Assembly: GCF_024699945.1 (NCBI RefSeq)
Contig: NZ_JAJOMY010000001.1
Span: forward strand, 3,913,001 to 3,977,000
From: Phenylobacterium sp. J426
GTDB taxonomy: Bacteria > Pseudomonadota > Alphaproteobacteria > Caulobacterales > Caulobacteraceae
Length of the DNA stretch: 64,000 nt
Direction of reading: 5' to 3'
The notes under the pieces were generated by a model. It saw nothing but the letters and a program-made list of their open reading frames with translations, searched no databases and was not told the origin of the DNA. Position numbers and translations under genes: made by a program. This document shows positions 9,977 through 18,756 of the stretch, piece after piece; position 1 is the stretch's first letter; every line of letters begins with the position of its first letter.

Positions 9977-10169
9977 GGCGGCCAAGCTGTCCTGACTTCC
10001 CGCCCCGCTCAAGTCCGCAGGACCTGCAACGACTTTTGCGCAGACCCGCCGATTCTCACGAGGATTTGCCTGCGCCGGCAGCGTTCTGCTGGCGACGCGA
10101 GCGCCCGGCGACTAAACTTTCGGCGCATTGATCGAGCCGGCGCGAGACCGGCCGCCTAGGGAGCCCAAC

Positions 10170-10487
10170 ATGAAGCGCCTGATCGCCATCGCCCTCATCG
10201 CCTGCGCCGCACCGGCCGCCGGCTCGGCCGCACCGCTGACGGCGGTGGTTCGCTACGGCGATCTCGACCTATCGCGGTCGGACGACGCAGCCATGATGAT
10301 GCGCAGGATCGATCGCGCGGCCCTTTCCGCCTGCGGCGCCTCGAAGGTCAGCGTTCGCGAGCTGCAGCGAGCGGTCCGGGAAGGGCCCTGCTTCCAGGAG
10401 ACCCTCGCCCGGACCGTCAGCGCGCTGAATGCGCCTGCCGTCTCGGCAATCTATCGGGAGCAGATGCCCCAAATGGCGGCGCGCTGA
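10170..10487 (+). CDS. UrcA-family secreted protein
   Basis: A 105-residue protein with a clear signal peptide (MKRLIAIALIACAAPAAGSAA) and the UrcA family signature VVRYGDLDLSRSDDAAMMMRR followed by the conserved DRAALSACG. The family is common in Caulobacterales and Sphingomonadales, usually with two cysteines, both of which are present (ACG and GPC). Its molecular role is unknown. Start ATG 10170 was chosen because it opens the signal peptide; the frame is open from 10128. It converges with the RidA-like gene, 9 bp between stops. Confidence 0.75.
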   Translation: MKRLIAIALIACAAPAAGSAAPLTAVVRYGDLDLSRSDDAAMMMRRIDRAALSACGASKVSVRELQRAVREGPCFQETLARTVSALNAPAVSAIYREQMPQMAAR

Positions 10488-10496
10488 GCCCGGCGA

Positions 10497-10970
10497 TCAA
10501 GGCTTCTTCGCCGCCTGCACCTCGATCTCGGCGTACATGCCGGGCCGAACCAGCCCGGCGACCTGCGAGGTGATCCGCGCAGGCTTGTTCTTCAGCGGGC
10601 CGAAGACCTGGTTGTAGCCTTCCATCATGCCCGCGAAGTCCATCCCACCGCCCTTGGCCGGGTCTCCGACGAGCAGCACCCGCATCATCACCACGTCCTC
10701 GAAGCCGTAGCCCTGGGCCGTCAGGATCGCGCCGATCTTGTTGAGCACGCTGAGCGTCTGGGTCTTCGTGTCGCCGAACGGCGTGGCCGGCGGCGCACCG
10801 GGCACGGTGTCGGGGGTAATGCCGCTCACATAGAGCATCTCCGAGCCGGCAGGCACCTTCACCGCCTGGGAAATGAAGCTGTTCTGCGGGTTGACGTGCA
10901 CGTTCTGGGCCTGAGCGGTCGCCCCCGCGCAGGCGCTGAGGGCAAGGGCGGCGAAGACGGATCGATGCAT
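10497..10970 (-). CDS. secreted RidA/YjgF-family protein
   Basis: RidA-like proteins deaminate reactive enamine/imine intermediates. This 157-residue version carries a signal peptide (MHRSVFAALALSACAGATAQA), so it is predicted to be periplasmic, unlike the cytoplasmic archetype. The fold core is visible as the substrate-binding pattern MLYVSGITPD, then TLSVLNKIGAILTAQGYGFEDVV and a C-terminal RITSQVAGLVRPGMYAEIEV, where the Arg corresponds to the conserved carboxylate-binding residue. Start ATG 10970 follows GGGAG by 5 bp. Substrate unknown; a periplasmic location makes a standard RidA role less likely. Confidence 0.8.
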   Translation of the reverse strand: MHRSVFAALALSACAGATAQAQNVHVNPQNSFISQAVKVPAGSEMLYVSGITPDTVPGAPPATPFGDTKTQTLSVLNKIGAILTAQGYGFEDVVMMRVLLVGDPAKGGGMDFAGMMEGYNQVFGPLKNKPARITSQVAGLVRPGMYAEIEVQAAKKP

Positions 10971-11362
10971 GAGCACTCCCGGGTGACGATCGGCTGGTGT
11001 GGATGCCGCAAGCTAGGCCATCTGCGACCCTGCCGACGAGTCCCGTGGGCGCTGGCGCAGCGCCCTTGAGACCGGCGCCTGAATTTTAGCCTCCGGGCGT
11101 AGCGAACGCGCCAGCGGAACGCCGTTTTGTACGGAGCCGCCAAATTGACGCTCAAGACGAAATAAGTATTCCCGTCTGATCCTTGCTCACATTTCAGACC
11201 TACTGCTCACCGCGTGCGCAATCGATCGGACCGCCCAACCCGTCTTCTTGACTCTCCCAGGAAGTCACGCGGTCCTGTCATGCAAGTGACGTGTGATCAA
11301 CATGCGCACGGGGGTTGGGGAGGTGCGCTGCGAAAGGGCCCACAGCAAAGAGGGGGTCCTAG
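10971..11362. other. 392-bp divergent intergenic region
   Basis: Lies between the divergent RidA-like gene and the second TonB receptor gene. It holds a perfect 8-bp inverted repeat with a 3-nt loop at 11047-11065 (GGGCGCTG / CAGCGCCC), an AT-richer patch at 11140-11175 with a promoter-like sequence, and a long purine-rich lead-in to the receptor start. I see no gene in it. Confidence 0.6.
11145..11172 (+). promoter_or_regulatory. possible housekeeping-type promoter for the TonB receptor at 11363
   Basis: TTGACG at 11145-11150 and TATTCC at 11167-11172, spaced by 16 bp, inside the only AT-rich patch of this intergenic region. The -35 is a perfect alphaproteobacterial match; the -10 is weak. 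Transcription from here would give a 5' untranslated leader of roughly 190 nt. Confidence 0.3.
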
Positions 11363-13927
11363 GTGAAAGCAGTACTTAAGACGAGCGGCCGCGCCGCTCG
11401 GCCCGCATACGCGCGCGGCTTGTGGCTGGCTGGCATCTCGGCCGGCGCGGTCACCGACACCCAGGACCTTCTGAAAACCCTGGTGCCGTCCTACACCCTG
11501 ACCCGCCAGCCGATCTCCGACGGCGCCACCTTCATCCGGCCGGCGTCGCTCCGCGGTCTGCCGTCGGACAAGACGCTGCTGCTGGTGAACTCCAAGCGTC
11601 GGCACCGCTCGGCGCTGGTTGTGACCGGCGGGTCCGGCGTTCAGGCCCAGGACGCCGCTCAGATTCCAGCAGCCGCGCTGAAGTCCGTGGAGGTGCTGCG
11701 GGACGGCGCGGGCGCCCAGTACGGCTCGGACGCCATCGCCGGCGTGATCAACTTCATCCTGAAGGACGGCCCCGACGGTGGGAGTCTGCAGGTCCAGGCC
11801 GGCGAGTACTACGAGAAGGACGGCGATTCCATCATCGTCAGCGGCAACAAGGGGCTTCCGCTTCCCAACAACGGCTCCATCAACGTCTCGTTCGAGTACA
11901 TCACCGAGCAACCGAGCTCGCGGGCGCAGACCTTCTGCAACCGCAATATCCCGAACCAGTCGGCGGGCTTCTGCATCCCCGTCTTCGCCAGCGAAACCGC
12001 GGGCACGGCGGCCAATCCCGGCACGGCCTACACAGCGGCCTACGCGCAGCAGGTGAACTACCTCGGCCTCTACAGGCGCACGCCGCAGAAGTGGGGTCAG
12101 CCCGAGGCGGAGGCGATCCGGGTCTTTGCAAACAGCGAAATGGAGTTGGGCGTCGGCGAACTCTACGCCTTCGGCAACTACGGTCGCAGCCACATGAAGG
12201 AGGACTTCAACTACCGGAACCCGGTGGACGTCGGCGCCTCGACGAACAATCTCGACGACTATGTGCGCATGCAGAACGGCCAGCTGTTCCGCGCCAACCA
12301 GATCTTTCCGCTGGGCTTCACCCCCGAGTACTTCGGCACGGTGACCGACTGGTCGATCATCGGCGGCTACCGTGGCGAGATCAGCGGCCTGAGCTACGAT
12401 CTCTCCGCCCGGTACGGCTATGACAAGCTGCGCTACGACCTCGACAACACCGTGAACTTCTCGCTCGGGGAGAAGAGCCCGACGGAGTTCCACCAGGGCG
12501 ATCTGGTGTCCGATGAAGTCGCGCTGAACGCCGACTTCACCTACGCCTGGGAAGGCCTGACGCCCGAGCCCGTGGCCATCGCCTTCGGCCTCGAGTACCG
12601 CAAGGAAGGCTACGAGATCCGGTCCGGCGACGTGAACGCCTATATCGCCGGCCCCTACGCGGTGCAGGACCCCTACGACTTCTGCACCAACGAGGCGAGC
12701 GTCGCCCTACGTACTCTGCGGCCGACGGCGCCGCAGAACGCGGGCATCGTCTGCAATTCGACGACCCAGGTGATCGACGGCCGCACCTTCACCAATCCCG
12801 TCTATGCGGTGCTGGGCGTGGGATCGAACGGCGCGCCGGGCTTCTCGCCCCAGTATGCCGGTCGCCTGACCCGCAACTCCAAAGCCGCCTACGTCGACGT
12901 CTCCACCGACCTGACAGACCGGCTCTTCCTGCAGGGTTCGCTGAGAGCCGAGGACTTCTCGGATTTCGGCTCGACCCTCGATTACAAGGTCGCCGGGCGC
13001 TTCGAGATCAACGACGTCTTCGCCCTCCGCGGCTCCGTCGGAACCGGCTTCCGGGCGCCGACCACCGGCCAGAACTTCACCACCATCGTCTCCACGGTGG
13101 TCAACAACGGCCAGCCGGTTGCCCAGGGGCTCTTCCCAGCCACCAATCCGGTCGCCCAGTTCCTGGGCGCCGAGCCGCTGGAACCCGAGACATCGCAGAA
13201 CTTCTCCTTCGGCGTCACCGCGCAGCCGCTGCCGGGGCTTTCGATCTCGGCCGACGCCTACTTCATCAAGATCGACGACATGTTCTACGCCGTGACGCCG
13301 ATCACGGTGACGCCGGCGCTGCAGGCGGCGCTGATCGCAGCCGGTGTGCCGGGCGCCGACACGATCGGCCAGGTGAACTTCTTCCAGAACGCCTTCGACG
13401 CCGAGATCCAGGGCATCGACGTGGTGGCGACCTATGCCCACGTCTGGGAGAATGGCCAGAGCACCAACCTCACGGCCTCGTTCAACTGGAACATGCCGGT
13501 CGTGAAGGCGGTGAAGACCATCGTCGATCCGTCCGGGGTCACGCGGACGTTCTTCGACGGCGAGTACGTCTACGACTTCAAGCACGCCGAACCGCGCTGG
13601 CGCAGCGTGCTCACGGGCGTCCACAAGGCGGGCCCGTTCACGGCCGTCGCACGCGCCTCGATCTACGGTCCTTACAAGAACATGTTCAGTCAGACGCTGA
13701 ACGGGGTGATCCAGAAGTGGGACCCCGAGATCTTCCTCGACCTTGAGGGCAGCTGGGCCGTGACCGAGCGGACGACGCTCACGCTTGGGGTCCGAAACAT
13801 CCTCGACAACTACCCCGACCGCGACAAGATCGGTGAGTCGGCCACCAACGGGCGGATCTACCGGTCCGACATGATCGTCGACTGGCAGGGCGGCTTCTAC
13901 TACGCCCGGGTCGGCGTCACCTTCTGA
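11363..13927 (+). CDS. TonB-dependent receptor with shortened N-terminus
   Basis: Outer-membrane TonB receptor of 854 residues. Recognisable parts are the plug (DTQDLLKTLVPSYTLTRQP, then SVEVLRDGAGAQYGSDAIAG) and the barrel, with TGFRAPTTGQNF and the C-terminal FYYARVGVTF. The start is GTG 11363 after AGGGGG, with an in-frame TAG immediately before it, so it cannot extend upstream. The first about 30 residues look like a poor signal sequence and run directly into the plug at TDTQDLL. The TonB box and the first plug strand normally lie between, so roughly 50-70 residues appear to be missing in frame. Ligand unknown. Confidence 0.8.
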   Translation: MKAVLKTSGRAARPAYARGLWLAGISAGAVTDTQDLLKTLVPSYTLTRQPISDGATFIRPASLRGLPSDKTLLLVNSKRRHRSALVVTGGSGVQAQDAAQIPAAALKSVEVLRDGAGAQYGSDAIAGVINFILKDGPDGGSLQVQAGEYYEKDGDSIIVSGNKGLPLPNNGSINVSFEYITEQPSSRAQTFCNRNIPNQSAGFCIPVFASETAGTAANPGTAYTAAYAQQVNYLGLYRRTPQKWGQPEAEAIRVFANSEMELGVGELYAFGNYGRSHMKEDFNYRNPVDVGASTNNLDDYVRMQNGQLFRANQIFPLGFTPEYFGTVTDWSIIGGYRGEISGLSYDLSARYGYDKLRYDLDNTVNFSLGEKSPTEFHQGDLVSDEVALNADFTYAWEGLTPEPVAIAFGLEYRKEGYEIRSGDVNAYIAGPYAVQDPYDFCTNEASVALRTLRPTAPQNAGIVCNSTTQVIDGRTFTNPVYAVLGVGSNGAPGFSPQYAGRLTRNSKAAYVDVSTDLTDRLFLQGSLRAEDFSDFGSTLDYKVAGRFEINDVFALRGSVGTGFRAPTTGQNFTTIVSTVVNNGQPVAQGLFPATNPVAQFLGAEPLEPETSQNFSFGVTAQPLPGLSISADAYFIKIDDMFYAVTPITVTPALQAALIAAGVPGADTIGQVNFFQNAFDAEIQGIDVVATYAHVWENGQSTNLTASFNWNMPVVKAVKTIVDPSGVTRTFFDGEYVYDFKHAEPRWRSVLTGVHKAGPFTAVARASIYGPYKNMFSQTLNGVIQKWDPEIFLDLEGSWAVTERTTLTLGVRNILDNYPDRDKIGESATNGRIYRSDMIVDWQGGFYYARVGVTF

Positions 13928-13936
13928 CCCCGGGAA

Positions 13937-13960
13937 GCGGGCGGTCCTCGGGCCGCCCGC
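13937..13960. terminator. shared terminator hairpin between converging genes
   Basis: Perfect 8-bp inverted repeat GCGGGCGG / CCGCCCGC around an 8-nt loop, 10 bp after the receptor stop and 9 bp before the stop of the converging PLP-enzyme gene. There is no strong T run, so it may act as a Rho-assisted or 3'-stabilising stem. Confidence 0.5.
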
Positions 13961-13968
13961 AGCTCGCG

Positions 13969-15195
13969 TCAGGCATAACGCGCCTCCCCGCCGACCCCGC
14001 CCTTCGCCGCCTCCACGGCCCAGGCGAGGTCCGCCAGGTAGGCGTCCGCGACCGCGGCATGGAAGGGTGAGAGCATCAGGTGCAGGCTCTTCGGCTCGGT
14101 GGTGACCCCGGTGAACCAGCCGCGTTCGCGGAGCTTGGCCCAGACGGCCAGGCAATCGACATCGCTCCGGGTGAACGCCAGCAATCCCAGCGCCGGGCGC
14201 CCCAGCACCGTGAAGCCCAGGGCCTCCGCGCCCGCCTGGATCGCCTCGCGCGCCGCGGTCACCTGCCGCTGCTTCTCGCGGTAGCCCTCGACCCCCAGGA
14301 AGTTCATCACCGCCCAGGCGGCCGCAATGGCTCCGCCCGGCCGCGTGCCGGCCAGCGTGGGCGTCACCATCCGCCCGCCGGGCCAATCCTTGAAGTCGAA
14401 CACCATGAACGCCTTCAGCGCCTCCGACCGGAACAGCACGGTCGAAGCGCCCTTGGCCGCATAGCCGTACTTGTGCAGGTCGGCGGACATCGAACGGACC
14501 CCCGGCAGCTCGAAGTCGAAGGGCGGGATGTCCCCGCCGTTCATGCGGACGAACGGGGCGAGATAGCCGCCGACGCAGGCGTCGACGTGCAGCCAGAGGT
14601 CCTGCGCGATGGCGAGATCTGAGAGGGCCTCGATCGGATCGATCAGGCCGTAGGGAAAGTTGGGCGCGGAGCCGACGATCATGATCGTGGCGGCGTCCGC
14701 CGCCGCCACGATGGCTGATGGGTCCGCGAGATAGTCCTTCAGCGGCGTCCGCCGGACCTCGATCTCCATGACGGCGCAGGCCTTGTCGAACGCCGGGTGC
14801 GCAGACCGCGGCAGCACCACATTGAGCGAACCCGTGACGCCGCGCTCCCGCCGCGCGAAGTCGCGCGCCGCCTTGATCGCCATGGTGATGGAATCCGTGC
14901 CGCCGGACGTCAGCGCGCCCGCCGCCTCCGGCGGGGCATGCATGAGACCGAGACCGAACCCGACGACCTCGCGCTCCATCGCCGCCAGGCTCGGAAAGGC
15001 CGCCGGCCCCAGGCCATTCTCCGACATGAAGAGGCCGTAGGCTTCCTTCTGGACCTGCTCCACCTCCGGACCGGCGTTGAAGACGTAAACGGCGGTCTTG
15101 CCCTCGCGCCAGCGGACGTCGCCGTGCGCCATCTGCAGCATACGGGACTTGAGGTCGGCCCAGTCGGCGCCGGCTTCGGGAAGGGTTTTGCGCAT
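13969..15195 (-). CDS. PLP-dependent lyase/decarboxylase, sphingosine-1-phosphate-lyase-like
   Basis: A 408-residue group II decarboxylase-fold enzyme. The PLP lysine is in SMSADLHKYGYAAKGAS, the cofactor-pairing Asp in LWLHVDACVGG, and the phosphate-binding loop in ALTSGGTDSI. The HK and following tyrosine arrangement and overall layout resemble eukaryotic and bacterial sphingosine-1-phosphate lyases more than glutamate decarboxylases. It has no membrane anchor, so it would be a soluble cytoplasmic enzyme. Caulobacterales make sphingolipids, which makes a role in phosphosphingoid breakdown plausible, but this is inference. Start ATG 15195 follows GGAG by 8 bp. A canonical intrinsic terminator ends 35 bp upstream, so it is probably transcribed separately from the sugar dehydrogenase. 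Confidence 0.75.
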   Translation of the reverse strand: MRKTLPEAGADWADLKSRMLQMAHGDVRWREGKTAVYVFNAGPEVEQVQKEAYGLFMSENGLGPAAFPSLAAMEREVVGFGLGLMHAPPEAAGALTSGGTDSITMAIKAARDFARRERGVTGSLNVVLPRSAHPAFDKACAVMEIEVRRTPLKDYLADPSAIVAAADAATIMIVGSAPNFPYGLIDPIEALSDLAIAQDLWLHVDACVGGYLAPFVRMNGGDIPPFDFELPGVRSMSADLHKYGYAAKGASTVLFRSEALKAFMVFDFKDWPGGRMVTPTLAGTRPGGAIAAAWAVMNFLGVEGYREKQRQVTAAREAIQAGAEALGFTVLGRPALGLLAFTRSDVDCLAVWAKLRERGWFTGVTTEPKSLHLMLSPFHAAVADAYLADLAWAVEAAKGGVGGEARYA

Positions 15196-15230
15196 CGGAG
15201 TCTCCGCAGGACGCGGACACCATAGCGCAA

Positions 15231-15257
15231 ACAAAAAGCCGCGCCTTTGGGCGCGGC
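15231..15257 (-). terminator. intrinsic terminator on the minus strand
   Basis: Perfect 8-bp stem GCCGCGCC / GGCGCGGC with a 4-nt loop, followed on the minus strand by TTTTTGTTT: the clearest Rho-independent terminator in the window. It lies 35 bp upstream of the PLP-enzyme start and about 145 bp downstream of the sugar dehydrogenase stop. Confidence 0.8.
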
Positions 15258-15330
15258 CAGTTAAGGGAGGAAACGCCCCGAAGGGCAGGACCACCTCTGA
15301 CCTGTAACTGTGACGGGACAAAGACGTAAT
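15231..15330 (-). ncRNA. candidate small RNA or leader RNA with anti-Shine-Dalgarno loop
   Basis: Between the sugar dehydrogenase stop and the PLP-enzyme start, the minus strand reads, in order: a GCCC-UUCG-GGGC tetraloop hairpin (15286-15275), an unpaired CCUCCC stretch (about 15269-15264), and an intrinsic terminator (15257-15231). A C-rich anti-ribosome-binding-site segment just before a terminator is a common design in alphaproteobacterial small RNAs. The 5' end is a guess. It could instead be an attenuator leader for the PLP-enzyme gene. I do not recognise a named family. Confidence 0.35.
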
Positions 15331-15401
15331 CGCCTCGATCCAGACACCGGTCACCCAAACGCCCAAGCTTTAGGCGCCTGCCCGAATATCGGGCGCTGGA
15401 T

Positions 15402-16691
15402 CTACAGTCGGAGGTCGGCGGCGGCCCTGGGCAGCGCCGCCTTCACGTCGAAGAGCACGGCGCCCGCCTTGCCAAGCGCCCGGATCGAATCCGCGCCCAT
15501 TTCGGCGAACTGGCGGTGCGCCACGGCCAGAACGACGCCATCGTAGGCGCCCGCCCGCGGTTTCTCGATCAGGTCCAGGCCGTATTCGTGGCGCGCATCC
15601 GCCGACGCGATCCACGGATCCCAGACGTCCACCGCCGCACCATAGTCGGCAAGCTCGCGCACAATGTCGATCACCCGCGTGTTGCGCAGGTCGGGCGTGT
15701 TCTCCTTGAACGCGAGGCCCATCACCAGCACGCGGGCGCCCTTCACCATCACGCCCCGGCGGATCATCTCCTTGATCAGCTCGCGCGCGACATAGCCCCC
15801 CATCCCGTCGTTGATCCGCCGGCCGGCCAGGATCACCTCGGGGTGATAGCCCAGGGCCTCCGCCTTGTGGGTGAGGTAGTAGGGATCCACCCCGATGCAG
15901 TGGCCGCCGACCAGACCCGGCCGGAAATTGAGGAAGTTCCACTTGGTGGCCGCGGCTGCGAGCACCTCCTGGGTGTCGACGCCCAGCCGGTGGAAAATCA
16001 GAGCGAACTCATTGATCAGGGCGATGTTGAGGTCACGCTGGGTGTTCTCGATCACCTTGGCCGCCTCGGCCACCTTGATCGAACTGGCCCGATGCACGCC
16101 GGCCGTCACCACCGAGGCATAGAGCGCTTCCACAAAGTCACCCGCTTCGGGCGTCGAGCCCGCCACGACCTTGACGATGTTCTCGAGGCGGTGGTGCGGG
16201 TCGCCGGGATTGGCGCGTTCAGGGCTGTAGCCCGCGAAAAAGTCGCGGTTGAACGCAAGGCCCGAGACCTGCTCGACGATCGGGATGCAATCGTCCTCCG
16301 TCGCCCCGGGATAGACGGTGGACTCATAGATCACCACGCCGCCGCGCCCGATGGCCCCGCCGACCGTATGGCTCGCCGCGCGCAGGGCCGAGAGATCGGG
16401 CTGCTTGTGCTCGTCGATGGGCGTCGGCACCGTGACGATGAAGACGTTGCAGGCTTTGAGGGCCGCGGGATCGGCGCTGAACGCCAGCCGCTCGGCCGAG
16501 GCGAGAGCCTCTGGCTGGACCTCCAGCGTGCGATCGCGGCCTGCCGTCAGTTCCGCGATCCGGTCCTGGTCGATGTCGAACGCCACGACCTCATGGTGAC
16601 GCGCGAAGGCCACGGCCAGCGGGAGGCCGACATAGCCGAGTCCGATCACGGCGATGCGCGCGGGCGCCGAGGCGAAGGGGTTCTGCACCAT
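15402..16691 (-). CDS. UDP-N-acetylhexosamine/UDP-glucose-type 6-dehydrogenase (TviB/WbpO-like)
   Basis: NAD-dependent two-step oxidation of a nucleotide sugar C6 alcohol to a uronic acid. The 429-residue protein has the N-terminal Rossmann motif [18 protein letters not shown], the central helix region with [10 protein letters not shown] and [11 protein letters not shown], and the catalytic cysteine in [17 protein letters not shown]. These match the Vi-antigen TviB / WbpO group, which acts on UDP-N-acetylhexosamines, more than plain UDP-glucose dehydrogenase. It is the last gene of the minus-strand glycan operon, 173 bp after the corrected end of the previous gene. A 6-bp hairpin at 15380-15394 lies just after its stop. 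Confidence 0.85.
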   Translation of the reverse strand: MVQNPFASAPARIAVIGLGYVGLPLAVAFARHHEVVAFDIDQDRIAELTAGRDRTLEVQPEALASAERLAFSADPAALKACNVFIVTVPTPIDEHKQPDLSALRAASHTVGGAIGRGGVVIYESTVYPGATEDDCIPIVEQVSGLAFNRDFFAGYSPERANPGDPHHRLENIVKVVAGSTPEAGDFVEALYASVVTAGVHRASSIKVAEAAKVIENTQRDLNIALINEFALIFHRLGVDTQEVLAAAATKWNFLNFRPGLVGGHCIGVDPYYLTHKAEALGYHPEVILAGRRINDGMGGYVARELIKEMIRRGVMVKGARVLVMGLAFKENTPDLRNTRVIDIVRELADYGAAVDVWDPWIASADARHEYGLDLIEKPRAGAYDGVVLAVAHRQFAEMGADSIRALGKAGAVLFDVKAALPRAAADLRL

Positions 16692-16864
16692 CGCAGGCTG
16701 CCTAGCATGGTTCGCACCGGGAGCGTGAAGAGCCGCCAGGCTCGTGCGCGCCCGCGCGGCCGTCGACGAAGGTGGTCCGCGAGATCAACGCCTCGGATCG
16801 AGCGACTGCGCAGCCGGCGCGTCGAGCGGCGCCTTCGCGGTGGTCGTCACGTGCGACCGAGGCC

Positions 16865-18749
16865 CTAGACGGCGCTCCTCAGGGCCAGAACGGCCCCCCA
16901 GGACGTGGTAGAGCGAGGTCGCAGGGGCGGGCTCCTCCACGAAAGCGCCCTCCGCATCCCGCCTGTCTCGCCACAGCCCGGCGACCGGCGTCTGCAGATA
17001 CGTCGCCAGGCCCCGGGCCGCCGACAGCGCGTCGGCCGTCTCGCCGAGCATCAAGGCGGCCTTCAGACGCTCCGTCTGCGGCCATAGCCGCGCGCCGCCG
17101 TCCCGCACCCGCAGATCCTCCCATAGCGCGTTCACCGCGACGTCGCCCACGAGTCCGCGCGCGCCCACGGCGTACAGCGCCCGCGCCGCCGTCCGGGCGC
17201 GGGCGCTGGCGCGGCGGCGGCCCCAGTGCTCCAGCAGCCAGGCCCATTCAAACTGATGGCCGGGCTCCACGAGCCCCGCCTCCCCTTCCACGGCGCTCCA
17301 GCCTTCGTCGAAGAACTCCCGCAGCACGCCTGTCGCCGGGTCAATGAACCGGTCGAGCGCCAGCTCGGCGATGTGGTCGGCCACCGACCGCCAGCGGGCG
17401 TCGCCGCCCGCCGTTTCCCACGCCAGCGCCGCTTCCAGGACATGCATGTGGGCATTGGCCTGGAACGGGCGGTCTCCAAACTCGCGGAGGCCGCCCGGCG
17501 GGTGCCGCAGCGGCTCCAGCGCCCGGAGCATCGCCTCGCCCTCGGCCAGCCACCGCGGGTTGTGCGGTTCGGCGCGGTGCAGCGCCGAGGCCGCCAGCAT
17601 GGCGAAGGCCTGTTCATAGATGTGGCCGGTCTCGTCCAGCGCTTCGCCGCCAGGCGTCACCGCATAGGCGAACAGGCCATCCGCCCGGCGCGCGTGCTGA
17701 AGCAGGAATTCGAAGCCCGCCACGGCCCGCTCGAACCAGGGCCCGTCGAGGCCCTCCGCCGCGGCCGCAGCGAAGACATAGACCTGCCGCGCCATGCTGC
17801 GCGAACGTCGCCGCGGCTCATGCGGCCGGCCCTCCTGCGTCAGCGCCTCGCGAAAGCCGCCGTTGGTCGGGTCGACGCCAACGGTGCTCCACAGCGGCAG
17901 AGCAGCGTCGTGGAGCCAGTCCACGTACCAGTCCCGCGCCTCCGCCAGCGACCCGAACGGGGCCGCCTCCGCCGGGATGTCGAACCGGCCGAGGCAAACC
18001 TTGGCCAGGGTCTTCAGCAGGTCCAGCTCCCCGCGGAACGGCCGGATCTTGGTGGGCGCCTTTTCGCCCTTCGGGTAGCGCCGCGCCGTCGGCAGTTCCA
18101 CGCAGTGGAAGCCCAGCTTCGGCGCGCGGTAATTCATGTAGGCCAGGAGTTCGTAGTCCCGGAATTCGGGCCTGAAGATCGCCATGCGCGGATCGGCCAG
18201 CAGCCGCCGGCTATAGGCGCGGAAGCCCTGGGTGGTGTCGCTCCACCGGAATCCGGAGGCGAGGCTGAGCGCCGGCGCGTGGATGAGGCGGATCGCGAGA
18301 TCGCGCGCCACCGGCGTGTTCTCCGCCACCCCGCCTGCCACATATCGCGAGGCCTGGACGAAATCGTAGCCCGCCTGAAGGGCCGCCAGGAACGCGGGGA
18401 TCGCGTCGGGATCGTCCTTGTCGTTGCCGTCGATCGTGACGACGCCCTGGTAGCCCTGCTCCAGCGCGAAGGCGTAGGCGCAAAGAAGCTGCGCGCTCAG
18501 CTTGCCCGGACCGGTCTTGCGGATCAGGCCGGCGACACGATGAGCCTCCAGGCGCTCACCCGCCAGCGAGCCGTCCGTCGAACCGCCGTCCACGATAAGG
18601 ATGTCGGCGAGGTCGGCGATCCCGAGACTGTCCATCCGACCCAGCAGGCGTCCGATGCGCTCGCCCTCGTTGATCACCGGGATGACCACGCAATGGTCGC
18701 GGGTGCGGCCGGTCCACCGCTCCACGACATGGTCTGGCACGTACCTCAT
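16865..18749 (-). CDS. two-domain protein: family 2 glycosyltransferase fused to an AGE-fold epimerase/isomerase domain
   Basis: Residues 1 to about 245 are a dolichol-phosphate-mannose-synthase-like GT-A domain (HCVVIPVINEGERIGRLLGR, ILIVDGGSTDGS, GVVTIDGNDKDDPDAIPAFL, WSDTTQGFRAYSR). Residues about 265-625 are an (alpha/alpha)6 N-acylglucosamine 2-epimerase-like domain with its signature histidines (GHIYEQAFAM, NAHMHVLEAALAWE, EPGHQFEWAWLLEHWGR). The junction is continuous in one frame with no start signal between, so I take it as a true fusion. Near the end one base is extra in the C6 run 16894-16899: without it the protein closes as SLYHVLGAVLALRSAV at TAG 16865. As sequenced it reads on 28 residues to 16785. 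Likely role: making and transferring or priming a sugar. Substrate unknown. Confidence 0.75.
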
Positions 18750-18756
18750 GCTGGCC

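Noticed and set aside
12707..15358. A long minus-strand open frame reaching across the second TonB receptor
   Set aside because: Its right-hand part is an out-of-frame copy of the PLP-enzyme gene and its left-hand part is antisense to a clear receptor gene; no recognisable protein.
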